IMG/VR virus record: IMGVR_UViG_3300042402_001143
Location: 1 to 34,276 of that record
DNA length: 34,276 nt
Reading direction: 5' to 3' (one strand)
DNA from: a virus
The translations under genes were made by a program, and so were the position numbers. This document shows positions 1-6,179 of the stretch, in pieces; within the stretch, counting starts at the first letter, position 1; each line of letters opens with the position of its first letter. The notes under the pieces were generated by a model, which had not been told where the DNA came from, searched no databases, and was given only the letters and a program-made list of their open reading frames with translations.

Positions 1-127
1 CTTTACCAGTCGCCAAATCAACGCTGGTCACATTTTTCACAAGGGGTGTACTTGTGTGCGGTGTTTTCTTCCAAGCAGTCCATGCAGACTCACTACTATC
101 GTGTGGAGTACGGATGCTGTGAAAACA
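1..127. repeat. Terminal direct repeat, left copy (circular overlap)
   Basis: These 127 bases are identical to the last 127 bases of the window. An exact overlap of this length at both ends is what a de Bruijn assembler leaves on a circular or circularly permuted molecule, so the non-redundant genome is 34,149 bp. A true short terminal repeat cannot be excluded from sequence alone. Confidence 0.95.
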
Positions 128-128
128 T

Positions 129-205
129 AAAAAAAAAGCCACTTAGCTCTACCCTCGGTGAGAACCCTAAAGTAAAAACCAAGGGCGAGAGTAGAATTAA
201 GTGGC
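129..205 (-). terminator. Intrinsic terminator behind the secreted-peptide gene
   Basis: Read on the minus strand, a long hairpin closed by GCCACTTA and TAAGTGGC, with further imperfect pairing inside, is followed directly by nine T residues. It lies 58 bases after the stop of the minus-strand gene ending at 263. It separates that two-gene unit from the replication/methyltransferase operon across the circular junction. Confidence 0.75.
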
Positions 206-262
206 CTAATTTCATTGCTTCTCACGGCAACGGAACGAATCTTAACAAACTTTTTGGGTTTG

Positions 263-412
263 TCAATAGCAATTAGTTGAACAATTGTTTCCAAAACAAC
301 AGGTTTGGCATGTTACATACCGACCATTGGCATAGTAAGTATGTGTTGAACAAGCCGCCCACAATGTGAAGCTAGAAAGTGCTAAGTATGCGCCAATAAT
401 GACTTTTTTCAT
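263..412 (-). CDS. Small secreted cysteine-rich protein
   Basis: A 49-residue protein with an N-terminal signal sequence: MKK, a hydrophobic stretch, then TLWAACS. The mature part is tiny and rich in Cys, Tyr and Asn, with a TCQTCC motif and six or seven Cys in all. The final residues are NCSTNCY. The start at 412 has an AGGAG ribosome site and overlaps the stop of the upstream ribbon-helix-helix-like gene. Export to the periplasm and disulfide bonding are inferred from the signal and Cys content. Cleavage after AWA-like residues at Ala-Cys could also suggest a lipoprotein, but there is no clear lipobox. Function is unknown; a role at the host envelope or in superinfection exclusion is speculation. 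Confidence 0.7.
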   Translation of the reverse strand: MKKVIIGAYLALSSFTLWAACSTHTYYANGRYVTCQTCCFGNNCSTNCY

Positions 413-576
413 GTTTTCTCCTGTTGTTGACTCTTTCGATTCTCCATCGAATTCTTGAGTAAGTTTCTCAACCAAACAGAACCGCCAAGTTTGCGAAACT
501 CTAACCATTGGTCAAAAGTAACTCTGGTGGCGATTTTGAGTGGGCTTCCTGTGATTTCCGATTTGTGTCTAGCCAT
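409..576 (-). CDS. Small ribbon-helix-helix-like DNA-binding protein
   Basis: A 55-residue basic protein beginning MARHKSEITGSP. It aligns along its length with the protein at 1261-1413: both show KSE.T near the start, then (K/R)(L/V)T, QW or QY, a conserved LG(A/G)S.WL and a basic tail. The short strand followed by two helices fits an Arc/MetJ-type ribbon-helix-helix fold; this is inferred from pattern only. The start at 576 is preferred over 582 because AAGG lies eight bases upstream. The stop overlaps the start of the secreted-peptide gene (ATGA), so the two are co-translated. The position next to a divergent promoter region suggests a repressor. Confidence 0.7.
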   Translation of the reverse strand: MARHKSEITGSPLKIATRVTFDQWLEFRKLGGSVWLRNLLKNSMENRKSQQQEKT

Positions 577-624
577 GCCCATACCTTAACAATCAATTTA
601 ATGTTTGACAATAAGGGTATGTCC

Positions 625-641
625 TAATGTACGACAGAATA
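625..641 (+). promoter_or_regulatory. Repeated intergenic motif, copy 1
   Basis: This 17-base segment matches 3101-3117 at 15 positions (consensus TAATGTNYGACAGAATA). It sits in the divergent intergenic region before the plus-strand operon. The core TGTACGACA is dyad-like (TGT-N3-ACA). Operator function is inferred. Confidence 0.35.
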
Positions 642-666
642 ATAGTGTTGCACATTATCCATTCAA
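639..666 (-). promoter_or_regulatory. Candidate leftward promoter
   Basis: On the minus strand TTGAAT (666-661) and TATTAT (644-639) are separated by 16 bases, a fair sigma70-like match. It would drive the two-gene unit starting at 576. It lies in the only sizeable gap between divergent genes here. Confidence 0.4.
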
Positions 667-683
667 CAACTTGAAAGGCGTGT

Positions 684-932
684 ATGAAATTCGATATGTG
701 TTTAGATGAATTGAGAGATTTAAAGCTACCAGAGACTGAATGGGATTTGAGGGTTAAGTGGTCATACGACCCAGATTACAGCCCCAAAGAGGGACTTTAC
801 AAAAAATATGAGTTTGAACTGCAAAAGTTTGCTGATGGCAAGTGGGTTGACATCACGGACGAACTCTCTAGTTTTGACTTTGCCAAAATCTTGCGCTTGA
901 TTGAGGAGAATGACAATGATGACATTCTCTGA
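684..932 (+). CDS. Hypothetical acidic protein, first gene of early operon
   Basis: 82 residues, acidic at the C-terminus (EENDNDDIL), with several Trp and aromatic residues. No motif is recognised. The leader CTTGAAAGGCGTGT before the ATG matches the AAAGGCGTGA-type leader of genes at 29644 and 29973, so the ribosome site is convincing. It is the first gene of the long plus-strand operon, and its end overlaps the next gene. Confidence 0.65.
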   Translation: MKFDMCLDELRDLKLPETEWDLRVKWSYDPDYSPKEGLYKKYEFELQKFADGKWVDITDELSSFDFAKILRLIEENDNDDIL

Positions 933-1125
933 AGCCTTTGTGCGCATAGCATTCATTGTTGCCCTGCTGGTGGGTATAAACCATGTTTTGACACCATCAC
1001 CACAATCACAGAGCATCCAAGTCATCAGCAAGAAGAAAAGTCTCTTGAAGGCTTGTATCAGGCTTCACAAAAGAAAGGCAAAAAACTATGCAACCGTCTG
1101 TGAAAAGCGAGGAATCTATGTCTGA
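916..1125 (+). CDS. Small membrane-anchored or secreted hypothetical protein
   Basis: About 69 residues. The N-terminus (residues about 4-24) holds a hydrophobic segment, FVRIAFIVALLVGINHVL, which could be a signal or a membrane anchor. It is followed by a basic region rich in Lys and Arg. The ATG at 916 is chosen because GAGGAG lies about seven bases upstream; ATGs at 910 and 919 are alternatives. It overlaps the previous gene by 17 bases. No family recognised. Confidence 0.55.
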   Translation: MMTFSEAFVRIAFIVALLVGINHVLTPSPQSQSIQVISKKKSLLKACIRLHKRKAKNYATVCEKRGIYV

Positions 1126-1285
1126 ATGGAAGACACAACAAGAGGTCTATGACGAACTGAGGAATGACATTCTTGAAGAAGTAGCAGTCGAGATTGAGAA
1201 GATGACAGGCTTTGGTAAAGATACCATCAGCAGTTTTGCAATTTACATCAGGAATATGAAATGCCTAGACCAAAATCAGAATTGA
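1118..1285 (+). CDS. Hypothetical small helical protein
   Basis: 55 residues beginning MSEWKTQQEVYDELRNDI, predicted largely helical and acidic, with a GFGKDTISSFAIYIRNM segment. The start at 1118 follows GAGGAA and overlaps the upstream stop, so coupling is likely. A longer form from 1088 is possible but has no good ribosome site. Function unknown. Confidence 0.55.
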   Translation: MSEWKTQQEVYDELRNDILEEVAVEIEKMTGFGKDTISSFAIYIRNMKCLDQNQN

Positions 1286-1413
1286 CCACAACACAAAAGC
1301 AAATTGGAGCAAAACTTACCACATGGCAGTATGAGGAATGGAAACGGCTTGGCGCATCAAAGTGGCTCAAGCAGATGTTGATAGAGAGCCATAAAAGGAG
1401 GGTACAGGAATGA
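1261..1413 (+). CDS. Small ribbon-helix-helix-like protein, paralogue of the gene at 409-576
   Basis: 50 residues beginning MPRPKSELTTTQKQIGAKLT, followed by WQYEEWKRLGASKWLKQML. The KSELT start, a short beta-like stretch and two helices with the LGASKWL signature recur in the minus-strand protein at 409-576. Small DNA-binding regulators of this form are common in phage early operons; the fold is inferred. The ATG overlaps the previous gene, and the stop overlaps the next start (ATGA). Confidence 0.65.
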   Translation: MPRPKSELTTTQKQIGAKLTTWQYEEWKRLGASKWLKQMLIESHKRRVQE

Positions 1414-1682
1414 CACAAGATGAAATCATTCGGTTTGCAATTCAATGCCGCCTTGTGACAACAGGCAATCGTGATGGGTTATACATGGACGCATTAACAG
1501 AATTTGCCAACCTTGTAGCTCAAGAAGTGAGAGACAGGATTATGTTTGGCAGTCGAGATGATTGGGTGCTGGCTGAAAGAGAAGCCTGTGCAAAGCTGTG
1601 TGAAGAAGCGGGTACTGTTGAGCAATGGGATGGTTTATCTGAAGCCGCAGACAGAATCAGAGCCAGAGGAGAGCAAGCATGA
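1410..1682 (+). CDS. Hypothetical phage protein
   Basis: 90 residues beginning MTQDEIIRFAIQC. It is largely helical and carries LAEREACAKLCEEAG, a segment often seen in small phage early proteins of unknown function. Starts and stops overlap both neighbours (ATGA), so it is embedded in the coupled early operon. No enzymatic motif. Confidence 0.7.
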   Translation: MTQDEIIRFAIQCRLVTTGNRDGLYMDALTEFANLVAQEVRDRIMFGSRDDWVLAEREACAKLCEEAGTVEQWDGLSEAADRIRARGEQA

Positions 1683-1963
1683 CACAAGAAGCATTACGCA
1701 TGGCGCTTGAGGCGTTGGAAGCAAACGACCAACTTATCAACGGAACTGGCACTAAAGGAGGATTGGTGTACTGCATGGATGGCTATTATTCTGGTTGTTT
1801 TGATGTTGACCCAATCAATAAACAAACGGAGGAAGCCATAGCTGCCATCAAAGAAGCCTTGGCACAGCGCACAGAGCAGAACTTTTGCTCACGATGCGGC
1901 AAACGATTGGGTGGCATTGACAGCATTCATACTTGCACACCACCAATGGAGATGAACACATGA
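1679..1963 (+). CDS. Hypothetical protein with C-terminal zinc-knuckle-like motif
   Basis: 94 residues. The N-terminus MTQEALRMALEALE and the middle EEAIAAIKEALAQ are shared with the next gene, marking a tandem duplication. The C-terminus contains FCSRCGKRLGG followed by HTC, a CxxC plus HxC arrangement that could bind zinc. It overlaps both neighbours by a few bases. Function unknown. Confidence 0.7.
   Translation: MTQEALRMALEALEANDQLINGTGTKGGLVYCMDGYYSGCFDVDPINKQTEEAIAAIKEALAQRTEQNFCSRCGKRLGGIDSIHTCTPPMEMNT
1844..1867 (+). repeat. 24-base exact repeat inside paralogous genes, copy 1
   Basis: The segment encoding AIKEALAQ is identical in DNA to 2059-2082. Identity at third positions indicates recent duplication or recombination. 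Confidence 0.8.
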
Positions 1964-2376
1964 CACAAGAAGCACTGAAGCTGGCGCTTGATTTTGTTGA
2001 AACTGTACATGTTGGCGAATGGGTGGGTTCAATTGAACGCCAGTTAGAAGTTATCACCGCCATCAAAGAAGCCTTGGCACAGCCAGAGCAAGAGCCTGTG
2101 GCGTTGGAAACCTTGCTTAAATGGGATGACGACATTGACCCAATTGGTGAAGTTGTTGGCTTCATTGAGGGTAGCCCCTACATCATGGTAAAAGTGCATA
2201 AAGGAAAACAAGTAAGCCTCGATGACGACTTGTATGCCACCCCACCACAGCGCACATGGCAGGGATTAACGGATGAGGAGATTGCACAGGGCTGTAAAGA
2301 ATCTTGGGTAACTGAACAAGCATGGCAGTCAGCAGTGTGGTGGGCGGAGGCTAGGTTGAAGGAGAAGAACGCATGA
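1960..2376 (+). CDS. Hypothetical protein, paralogue of its neighbours
   Basis: 138 residues starting MTQEALKLALDFVE, with AIKEALAQPEQEPV in the first third, both shared with the preceding gene. The C-terminal third has TPPQRTWQGLTDEEI, shared with the next gene, then a Trp-rich helix (QSAVWWAEARLKEK). The ATG at 1960 follows GGAGATGAACAC and overlaps the upstream stop; a TTG at 1933 would be an unlikely extension. The mosaic of shared blocks points to duplication and shuffling. Function unknown. Confidence 0.7.
   Translation: MTQEALKLALDFVETVHVGEWVGSIERQLEVITAIKEALAQPEQEPVALETLLKWDDDIDPIGEVVGFIEGSPYIMVKVHKGKQVSLDDDLYATPPQRTWQGLTDEEIAQGCKESWVTEQAWQSAVWWAEARLKEKNA
2059..2082 (+). repeat. 24-base exact repeat inside paralogous genes, copy 2
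   Basis: Second copy of 1844-1867, in the following gene. Confidence 0.8.
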
Positions 2377-2600
2377 ACACTTGTCCAAACTGCGGAAAGG
2401 TAGCGGGTCTTCACTCAAGCATATTGCAAGGGTGTGTATGTCAATACTCTATGCAAGCACCACCACAACGCACATGGCAGGGACTGACGGATGAGGATAT
2501 TTCAGAAATTGTTAGGGGTACACATAACACAGGAAGTTTTGTTAGAGCCATTGAATCCAAACTAAAGCAAAAGAACGGCTATGCCGAGGAGAACACATGA
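2373..2600 (+). CDS. Small zinc-knuckle hypothetical protein
   Basis: 75 residues. It begins MNTCPNCGKVAGLH with a second Cys pair at CVCQY, a likely zinc knuckle. The middle PPQRTWQGLTDEDI repeats the block found at the C-terminus of the previous protein; the DNA at 2460-2500 is near-identical to 2242-2282. ATGA overlap with the gene before. Function unknown. Confidence 0.7.
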   Translation: MNTCPNCGKVAGLHSSILQGCVCQYSMQAPPQRTWQGLTDEDISEIVRGTHNTGSFVRAIESKLKQKNGYAEENT

Positions 2601-2761
2601 ACGCATTTGATTACAAAGGTCAGCCATCGGTCTGGACAAGAGATGCTGAGTTGAAGATGATAAATAATGGCAAAATTCTTGGTTTGAAACGCAGAGAACA
2701 AATCAGAGAAAAAGAAATTCAAGGCCATCATCCACTACAAGCAAGAAAGAATAAAAAGTGA
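2597..2761 (+). CDS. Short basic hypothetical protein, tandem paralogue A
   Basis: 54 residues, MNAFDYKGQPSVWTRDAELK and a Lys/Arg-rich helical tail. The ATG overlaps the preceding stop (ATGA) and the gene ends in a GTGA overlap with the next. FDYKGQPSVW is shared with the following protein, with nearly identical DNA (2603-2635 and 2768-2800). The start of a small basic DNA- or protein-binding factor is plausible but unproven. Confidence 0.65.
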   Translation: MNAFDYKGQPSVWTRDAELKMINNGKILGLKRREQIREKEIQGHHPLQARKNKK

Positions 2762-2928
2762 AGACAGCATTCGACTACAAAGGTCAGCCATCGGTCTGGT
2801 TGACAGACACTAAGATGAAGCGGTTTAAACAAGGTGAGGAGTTTGCCAAGAAGCGTCAAGAAAAAGGCGACATCAATGACAAGAACCAAGTGTTCATCTA
2901 CTCTAAAGCCCTGTCTGGCAAAAAATGA
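2758..2928 (+). CDS. Short basic hypothetical protein, tandem paralogue B (GTG start)
   Basis: 56 residues, MKTAFDYKGQPSVWLTDTKM, then a basic helical tail ending SKALSGKK. The GTG start overlaps the stop of its paralogue and the stop overlaps the next ATG, so it sits in the coupled operon. A tandem duplicate of the preceding gene. Function unknown. Confidence 0.65.
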   Translation: MKTAFDYKGQPSVWLTDTKMKRFKQGEEFAKKRQEKGDINDKNQVFIYSKALSGKK

Positions 2929-3110
2929 TTCAGCAAATCAGGACATTCTTTGGTAGACAAAGAGGTGAAAGCGGTAAGCGCAGAACCGAAGTCAAGATGG
3001 GAATTGCTTGGATTTGCTTGGGTTGCGGCAAAGTGTTCACTAACAAATCACTTGCAGATATTCATAAGTGCATTAGGGAAATTCCCTATATCAATTATGA
3101 TAATGTCTGA
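2925..3110 (+). CDS. Small zinc-finger-like protein
   Basis: 61 residues. A C2HC-type finger is visible at about residues 31-49: CLGCGKVFTNKSLADIHKC. This is the usual spacing for a single zinc finger with a helix carrying His and Cys. The N-terminus is basic. The ATG overlaps the upstream stop. Likely nucleic-acid or protein binding; the target is unknown. Confidence 0.6.
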   Translation: MIQQIRTFFGRQRGESGKRRTEVKMGIAWICLGCGKVFTNKSLADIHKCIREIPYINYDNV

Positions 3111-3117
3111 CAGAATA
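3101..3117 (+). promoter_or_regulatory. Repeated intergenic motif, copy 2
   Basis: Matches 625-641 at 15 of 17 positions and contains the dyad TGTCTGACA, which also occurs at 29328-29336. It lies about 35 bases before the gene at 3152, in one of the few gaps of the operon. Operator or processing site is inferred. Confidence 0.35.
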
Positions 3118-3151
3118 CACACATTGATAGGTTTTTTAACAGGAGTGAATT

Positions 3152-3487
3152 ATGGATTTTGAGAGAGAAAAATGGATGGCACTGCAAGACCTGAACCCCT
3201 CAGATGTTGCAGATGCGATATGCGATAGCCAAGCTATCGTTGAAGCAATCCAATCAAACGCATGGGCTGATGTTGCAGACATGGTTCGGTCAAGAGTCGA
3301 ACTCAAAGCAGAACGACTTGCACAAACAGCATTAGAAATTCCATTGACTCGTTGGGTTGATAGTGAAGAAGAACTTAATCTCTGGCGTTTTTATCGCATG
3401 GAATTGCATCGTGAGGCTATTGAACACAACAAGCCTAAATTGCCTAAAATCAACCCTTACACCAGCGAGGCCAGCAATGAAAACTAA
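3152..3487 (+). CDS. Hypothetical protein
   Basis: 111 residues, acidic and helical at the N-terminus (LNPSDVADAICDSQAIVEAI), with no catalytic motif. The leader AACAGGAGTGAATT before the ATG is shared with the winged-helix gene at 5747, so the start is secure. The end overlaps the next gene by 11 bases. Confidence 0.65.
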   Translation: MDFEREKWMALQDLNPSDVADAICDSQAIVEAIQSNAWADVADMVRSRVELKAERLAQTALEIPLTRWVDSEEELNLWRFYRMELHREAIEHNKPKLPKINPYTSEASNEN

Positions 3488-3665
3488 GCTGAATTTAGAG
3501 AGAATCATTGAGGAGCATTCCAATGAGTATTACTGTGCGTTCTGCATTAAACCTCGCAATCCAACAGATCAATGTTGCGATGACTCGGTTTTTATCTTAT
3601 TTTCAGATTTGGACACCTACACTCAGTTTGAAAGAGCGTCAGAGATTGCTCAAAAGGGCGGCTAG
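3477..3665 (+). CDS. Small Cys-rich hypothetical protein
   Basis: 62 residues, MKTKLNLERIIEEHSNEYY then CAFCIKPRNPTDQCC, a four-Cys cluster that could bind zinc. The start at 3477 overlaps the preceding stop; upstream in-frame codons overlap the previous gene and are not used. Function unknown. Confidence 0.55.
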   Translation: MKTKLNLERIIEEHSNEYYCAFCIKPRNPTDQCCDDSVFILFSDLDTYTQFERASEIAQKGG

Positions 3666-3669
3666 GCGA

Positions 3670-3897
3670 GTGAAAGAACAACCTAAGACGCAACGGGTGG
3701 TTATGCCATCCAAACTCATCACCGACCCAACATTCGGGTATGTGAACTCAGCCCTGACAAATGTTCAGGATACATGGAAGAAGCATTCAACAGGAGTAAA
3801 CAATGCTGGATTATTCAACAATCCTAATGCGGATAGAACGAACGACAAAGAGTCTGGAGGACAAGTGCCTACACAAAAAATTCGTAGGGTTCAATAA
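3670..3897 (+). CDS. Hypothetical protein with GTG start, overlapping the next gene
   Basis: 75 residues from a GTG preceded by AGGCGA. The segment QRVVMPSKLITDPTFGYVNS resembles a small phage protein seen in related genomes. The last 32 codons overlap the next gene in another frame, so the C-terminus may be an extension that arose over that gene. The frame stays open upstream to 3508, but that part lies over the previous gene and is not counted. Confidence 0.5.
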   Translation: MKEQPKTQRVVMPSKLITDPTFGYVNSALTNVQDTWKKHSTGVNNAGLFNNPNADRTNDKESGGQVPTQKIRRVQ

Positions 3898-4000
3898 CGA
3901 TATTGCTCAGATACACAGCGATTTGACGCTGTTGGCAATGTGGTCAGTTAATCAAGAGGCGATAGATATTTTTAACGATGTGATGGGAGTCAAGGAATGA
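3803..4000 (+). CDS. Hypothetical protein
   Basis: 65 residues, helical, with ATKSLEDK-type and KKFVGFNNDIAQIHSDL segments. GGAG lies seven bases before the ATG and the stop overlaps the start of the annealing-protein gene (ATGA). It starts inside the previous gene in a different frame; both are kept because each has a start signal and coupling. Function unknown. Confidence 0.6.
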   Translation: MLDYSTILMRIERTTKSLEDKCLHKKFVGFNNDIAQIHSDLTLLAMWSVNQEAIDIFNDVMGVKE

Positions 4001-4596
4001 ATCAAGAAAAGGTGTTAACAGTGGGTAATTTGGTTGACAGAAAAGAAGCAATCAACAAGTTGCTGTCAGCAAATGTCAATAATCACACTGAGAAAAAAGG
4101 CAATTTGACATATCTTTCATGGGCGTGGGCATGGGCAGAAGCACTCAAAGCTGATGAAGATGCCACTTTCAGAGTTGAAATGTTTAACGACAAGTGTTAC
4201 ATGGATATAAACGGCACTGCAATGGTGTTCGTCACAGTCACAATGTTTCGCAAATCAGTGACTTGCCAACTTCCAGTAATGGATTTTCGCAACAAAGCAA
4301 TCCTTAATCCTGACGCATTTGCAGTCAACACTGCCATCATGCGGTGCATGACCAAAGCACTGTCATTACATGGTTTGGGTCTGTATATCTATGCTGGAGA
4401 AGACTTGCCTGAAGGTGAGGGTTCAGACATAGATGTAAACAGCATGATTGACCATTTGGCGGCTATTGAAGCGGCATCCACCATTGAGGAGTTGAAAGAT
4501 GTTTACACCACTGCTTACAGTGCTTGCGGTTCTGATAAGACTTGGCAGAAAAAAGTGATTGATGCAAAAGAAAAGCGTAAAGGAGCATTGAAATGA
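3997..4596 (+). CDS. Single-strand annealing protein, Sak3/DUF1071 type
   Basis: 199 residues. The N-terminal half has the family hallmark HTEKKGNLTYLSWAWAWAEA (residues about 31-50), followed by VTVTMFRKSVTCQLPVMDFR and an NTAIMRCMTKALSLHGLGLYIY segment that closes the core domain. Phage proteins of this family anneal complementary single strands and partner with a 5'-3' exonuclease. Here the partner gene (YqaJ) lies one gene downstream. The C-terminal 45 residues are a helical tail. Coupled by ATGA overlap on both sides. Annealing activity is inferred from family. Confidence 0.85.
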   Translation: MNQEKVLTVGNLVDRKEAINKLLSANVNNHTEKKGNLTYLSWAWAWAEALKADEDATFRVEMFNDKCYMDINGTAMVFVTVTMFRKSVTCQLPVMDFRNKAILNPDAFAVNTAIMRCMTKALSLHGLGLYIYAGEDLPEGEGSDIDVNSMIDHLAAIEAASTIEELKDVYTTAYSACGSDKTWQKKVIDAKEKRKGALK

Positions 4597-4796
4597 ACAA
4601 CCCACCAGCATTTCCGCTACACAACCACGGGGCACAGACTCTTGGTTTGCATGTAACAGGCATGAGCCTTCGTGACTACTTTGCGGCAAAGGCTATGCAA
4701 GCAATGGAAACACGCAATGCCAGTGGCACAGATTACAGTCGGGCAATTCACGCTTACGAAATGGCAGACGCAATGATGAAAGCGAGGGAAGCATGA
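4593..4796 (+). CDS. Small conserved phage protein of the recombination operon
   Basis: 67 residues, with GMSLRDYFAAKAMQAM near residue 23 and YEMADAMMKARE at the end, a pattern I recognise from small proteins beside phage recombination genes. Function unknown. It lies between the annealing-protein and exonuclease genes with ATGA overlap on both sides. Confidence 0.65.
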   Translation: MNNPPAFPLHNHGAQTLGLHVTGMSLRDYFAAKAMQAMETRNASGTDYSRAIHAYEMADAMMKAREA

Positions 4797-5413
4797 GCGA
4801 TATTGAACAAGGCTCAAGTGCATGGTTTCAGCAAAGATGCGGCAAAGCTACTGCTTCTCGTATCTCTGACATTGTTGCTAAGACAAAGACAGGCTACAGC
4901 ACAAGCAGAGTTAACTACATGGCACAGTTGGTAGTCGAACGCATGACTAACCAAGTCGGAGAGTCTTACTCAAATGCCGCTATGGAGTGGGGTGTCGAGA
5001 ACGAACCCTTTGCTAGAGCCGCATACGAGGTCAAGACAGGCAATACAGTCGATCAGGTAGGTGCTATTGACCATCCAAGTATTGCTATGTCTGCCGCCTC
5101 TCCTGATGGCTTGATTAGTGACGATGGATGCTTAGAGATTAAGTGTCCAAACACTTCAACCCATATCGACACTATTCTTGGTGGTGAGCCAGCAAAGAAG
5201 TATTACGACCAAATGCAGTGGCAAATGGCGTGTGCAAACAGAAGTTGGTGTGACTTTGTGAGTTTCGACCCACGAATGCCAGCACACTTACAACTGTTTG
5301 TTCAAAGAATCCAGCGCAATGATGTTTACATTGCAGAACTGGAAAGTGAGGTTGTCCAGTTTCTCAAAGAAGTGGATGACAAAGTTAAAAAACTCAATGA
5401 AATTAAGGTGTAA
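4793..5413 (+). CDS. YqaJ-type phage recombination exonuclease
   Basis: 206 residues, a lambda-exonuclease-like PD-(D/E)XK nuclease. Family motifs occur in order: [13 protein letters not shown] (residues 15-27), MEWGVENEP (64-72), the metal site SPDG (103-106) with LEIKC (114-118, Glu115 and Lys117), and YYDQMQWQM with the second conserved Gln. It degrades 5' strands at double-strand ends, giving the 3' tails on which the annealing protein acts. The length is typical of single-domain phage YqaJ nucleases. Confidence 0.9.
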   Translation: MSDIEQGSSAWFQQRCGKATASRISDIVAKTKTGYSTSRVNYMAQLVVERMTNQVGESYSNAAMEWGVENEPFARAAYEVKTGNTVDQVGAIDHPSIAMSAASPDGLISDDGCLEIKCPNTSTHIDTILGGEPAKKYYDQMQWQMACANRSWCDFVSFDPRMPAHLQLFVQRIQRNDVYIAELESEVVQFLKEVDDKVKKLNEIKV

Positions 5414-5415
5414 AT

Positions 5416-5661
5416 ATGGAACTGCGTGATAACTCAGGTGTGCTTTTTAAGAACGACAAGAAAGAAAAAGAAAATCATCCTCATTACAAAGGCAACATTC
5501 GTGTTAATGGACAGGACTTCTGGTTGTCAGCATGGATTAAAGATGGCAAGAACGGCAAGTTCATGGGACTAGCAGTCAGCCCTAAAGAAGAACAAGCACA
5601 GACTCAAAGCAAGCCTAAAGCTAATATTGAGGACATGGATTCAGATATACCTTTTAATTGA
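5416..5661 (+). CDS. Small protein with SSB-like acidic tail
   Basis: 81 residues. A compact beta-rich core ([20 protein letters not shown], then GKFMGLAVS) is followed by a Gln/Lys-rich linker and the end MDSDIPFN. The tail mimics the DDDIPF tip through which bacterial SSB recruits partners, except for one extra terminal residue. The core resembles DUF736-like small proteins. Single-strand binding or interaction with host SSB partners is inferred, supported by the position right after the exonuclease. Confidence 0.7.
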   Translation: MELRDNSGVLFKNDKKEKENHPHYKGNIRVNGQDFWLSAWIKDGKNGKFMGLAVSPKEEQAQTQSKPKANIEDMDSDIPFN

Positions 5662-5680
5662 GAGGCTCTGGAAAACCTCT
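5661..5680 (+). other. Small intergenic hairpin
   Basis: AGAGG and CCTCT pair around a ten-base loop just after the stop of the SSB-like gene, followed by TAAAAAACC rather than a T run. It may be a weak transcript-end or processing structure; it is not a clear terminator. Confidence 0.25.
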
Positions 5681-5746
5681 TAAAAAACCAGTAAAAACAA
5701 CGGGGAAAGCGTAAGTGAGTACCCACTAACTTAACAGGAGTGAATG

Positions 5747-6088
5747 ATGACAAAACTTGACGATATACATTTTGGTGGTGGCGTAAAGAAGTTCTTTGAC
5801 TTGCCTATCTTTAATCGGGTGAGAACATCTGACCCAACAACCAGTTATGAAGCCGCTGATTCTGCTAAAGACTTGGCTTCTAAGCACTTCTCCATGATTG
5901 TGGACACTTTAAAGGCTCATGGCTCACTTGGTAAAGATGGAATAGCCCAACATAGTGGGTTAGAGTCTAATCAGGTTGCAAGGCGTTTAAACGAGTTGTC
6001 TAATATGAACTTAATTGAGTTGACAGGACGCACAGTCAAATCAAAATCAGGACGCAACGAGCGTGAATGGAGATTTAAACATGATTGA
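5747..6088 (+). CDS. Winged-helix DNA-binding protein
   Basis: 113 residues. The middle region (about 47-100) reads as a winged helix: HFSMIVDTLKAHGSLGKDGI, then SGLESNQVARRLNELSNMN as the recognition helix and LIELTGRTVKSKSGRNEREW as the wing. Phage early proteins of this form are common, often near replication or recombination genes. The start at 5747 is chosen for SD spacing (AGGAG, six bases); an ATG at 5744 is the alternative. Regulatory target unknown. Confidence 0.7.
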   Translation: MTKLDDIHFGGGVKKFFDLPIFNRVRTSDPTTSYEAADSAKDLASKHFSMIVDTLKAHGSLGKDGIAQHSGLESNQVARRLNELSNMNLIELTGRTVKSKSGRNEREWRFKHD

Positions 6089-6179
6089 AAATGTACTTAG
6101 CATAATCACACTTTTGGCAATTGGTGGAGGTGTACTCATACTTGGTGTATGGGTCTTCCTCCACTTCTTTGACGATTAA
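6081..6179 (+). CDS. Tiny single-pass membrane protein
   Basis: 32 residues. Almost the whole protein is one hydrophobic segment (VLSIITLLAIGGGVLILGVW), then VFLHFFDD. It starts inside the last codons of the winged-helix gene and ends four bases into the convergent endolysin gene. The overlap placement favours a real coupled gene; no function is assigned. Confidence 0.5.
   Translation: MIENVLSIITLLAIGGGVLILGVWVFLHFFDD

Noticed and set aside
1-142. Minus-strand frame that continues across the circular junction to 34044
   Set aside because: About 82 codons ending in an ATGA overlap with the 34046 start, but the only start is a GTG in the terminator stem; kept as a note, not a gene.
46-276. 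Plus-strand 76-codon frame at the left end
   Set aside because: Crosses the same terminator hairpin on the opposite strand and has no protein-like character.
37-294. Minus-strand 85-codon frame across the terminator
   Set aside because: Runs through the hairpin and T run of the terminator and has no ribosome site.
3508-3669. N-terminal extension of the 75-residue protein
   Set aside because: Lies over the previous Cys-rich gene and has no start signal.
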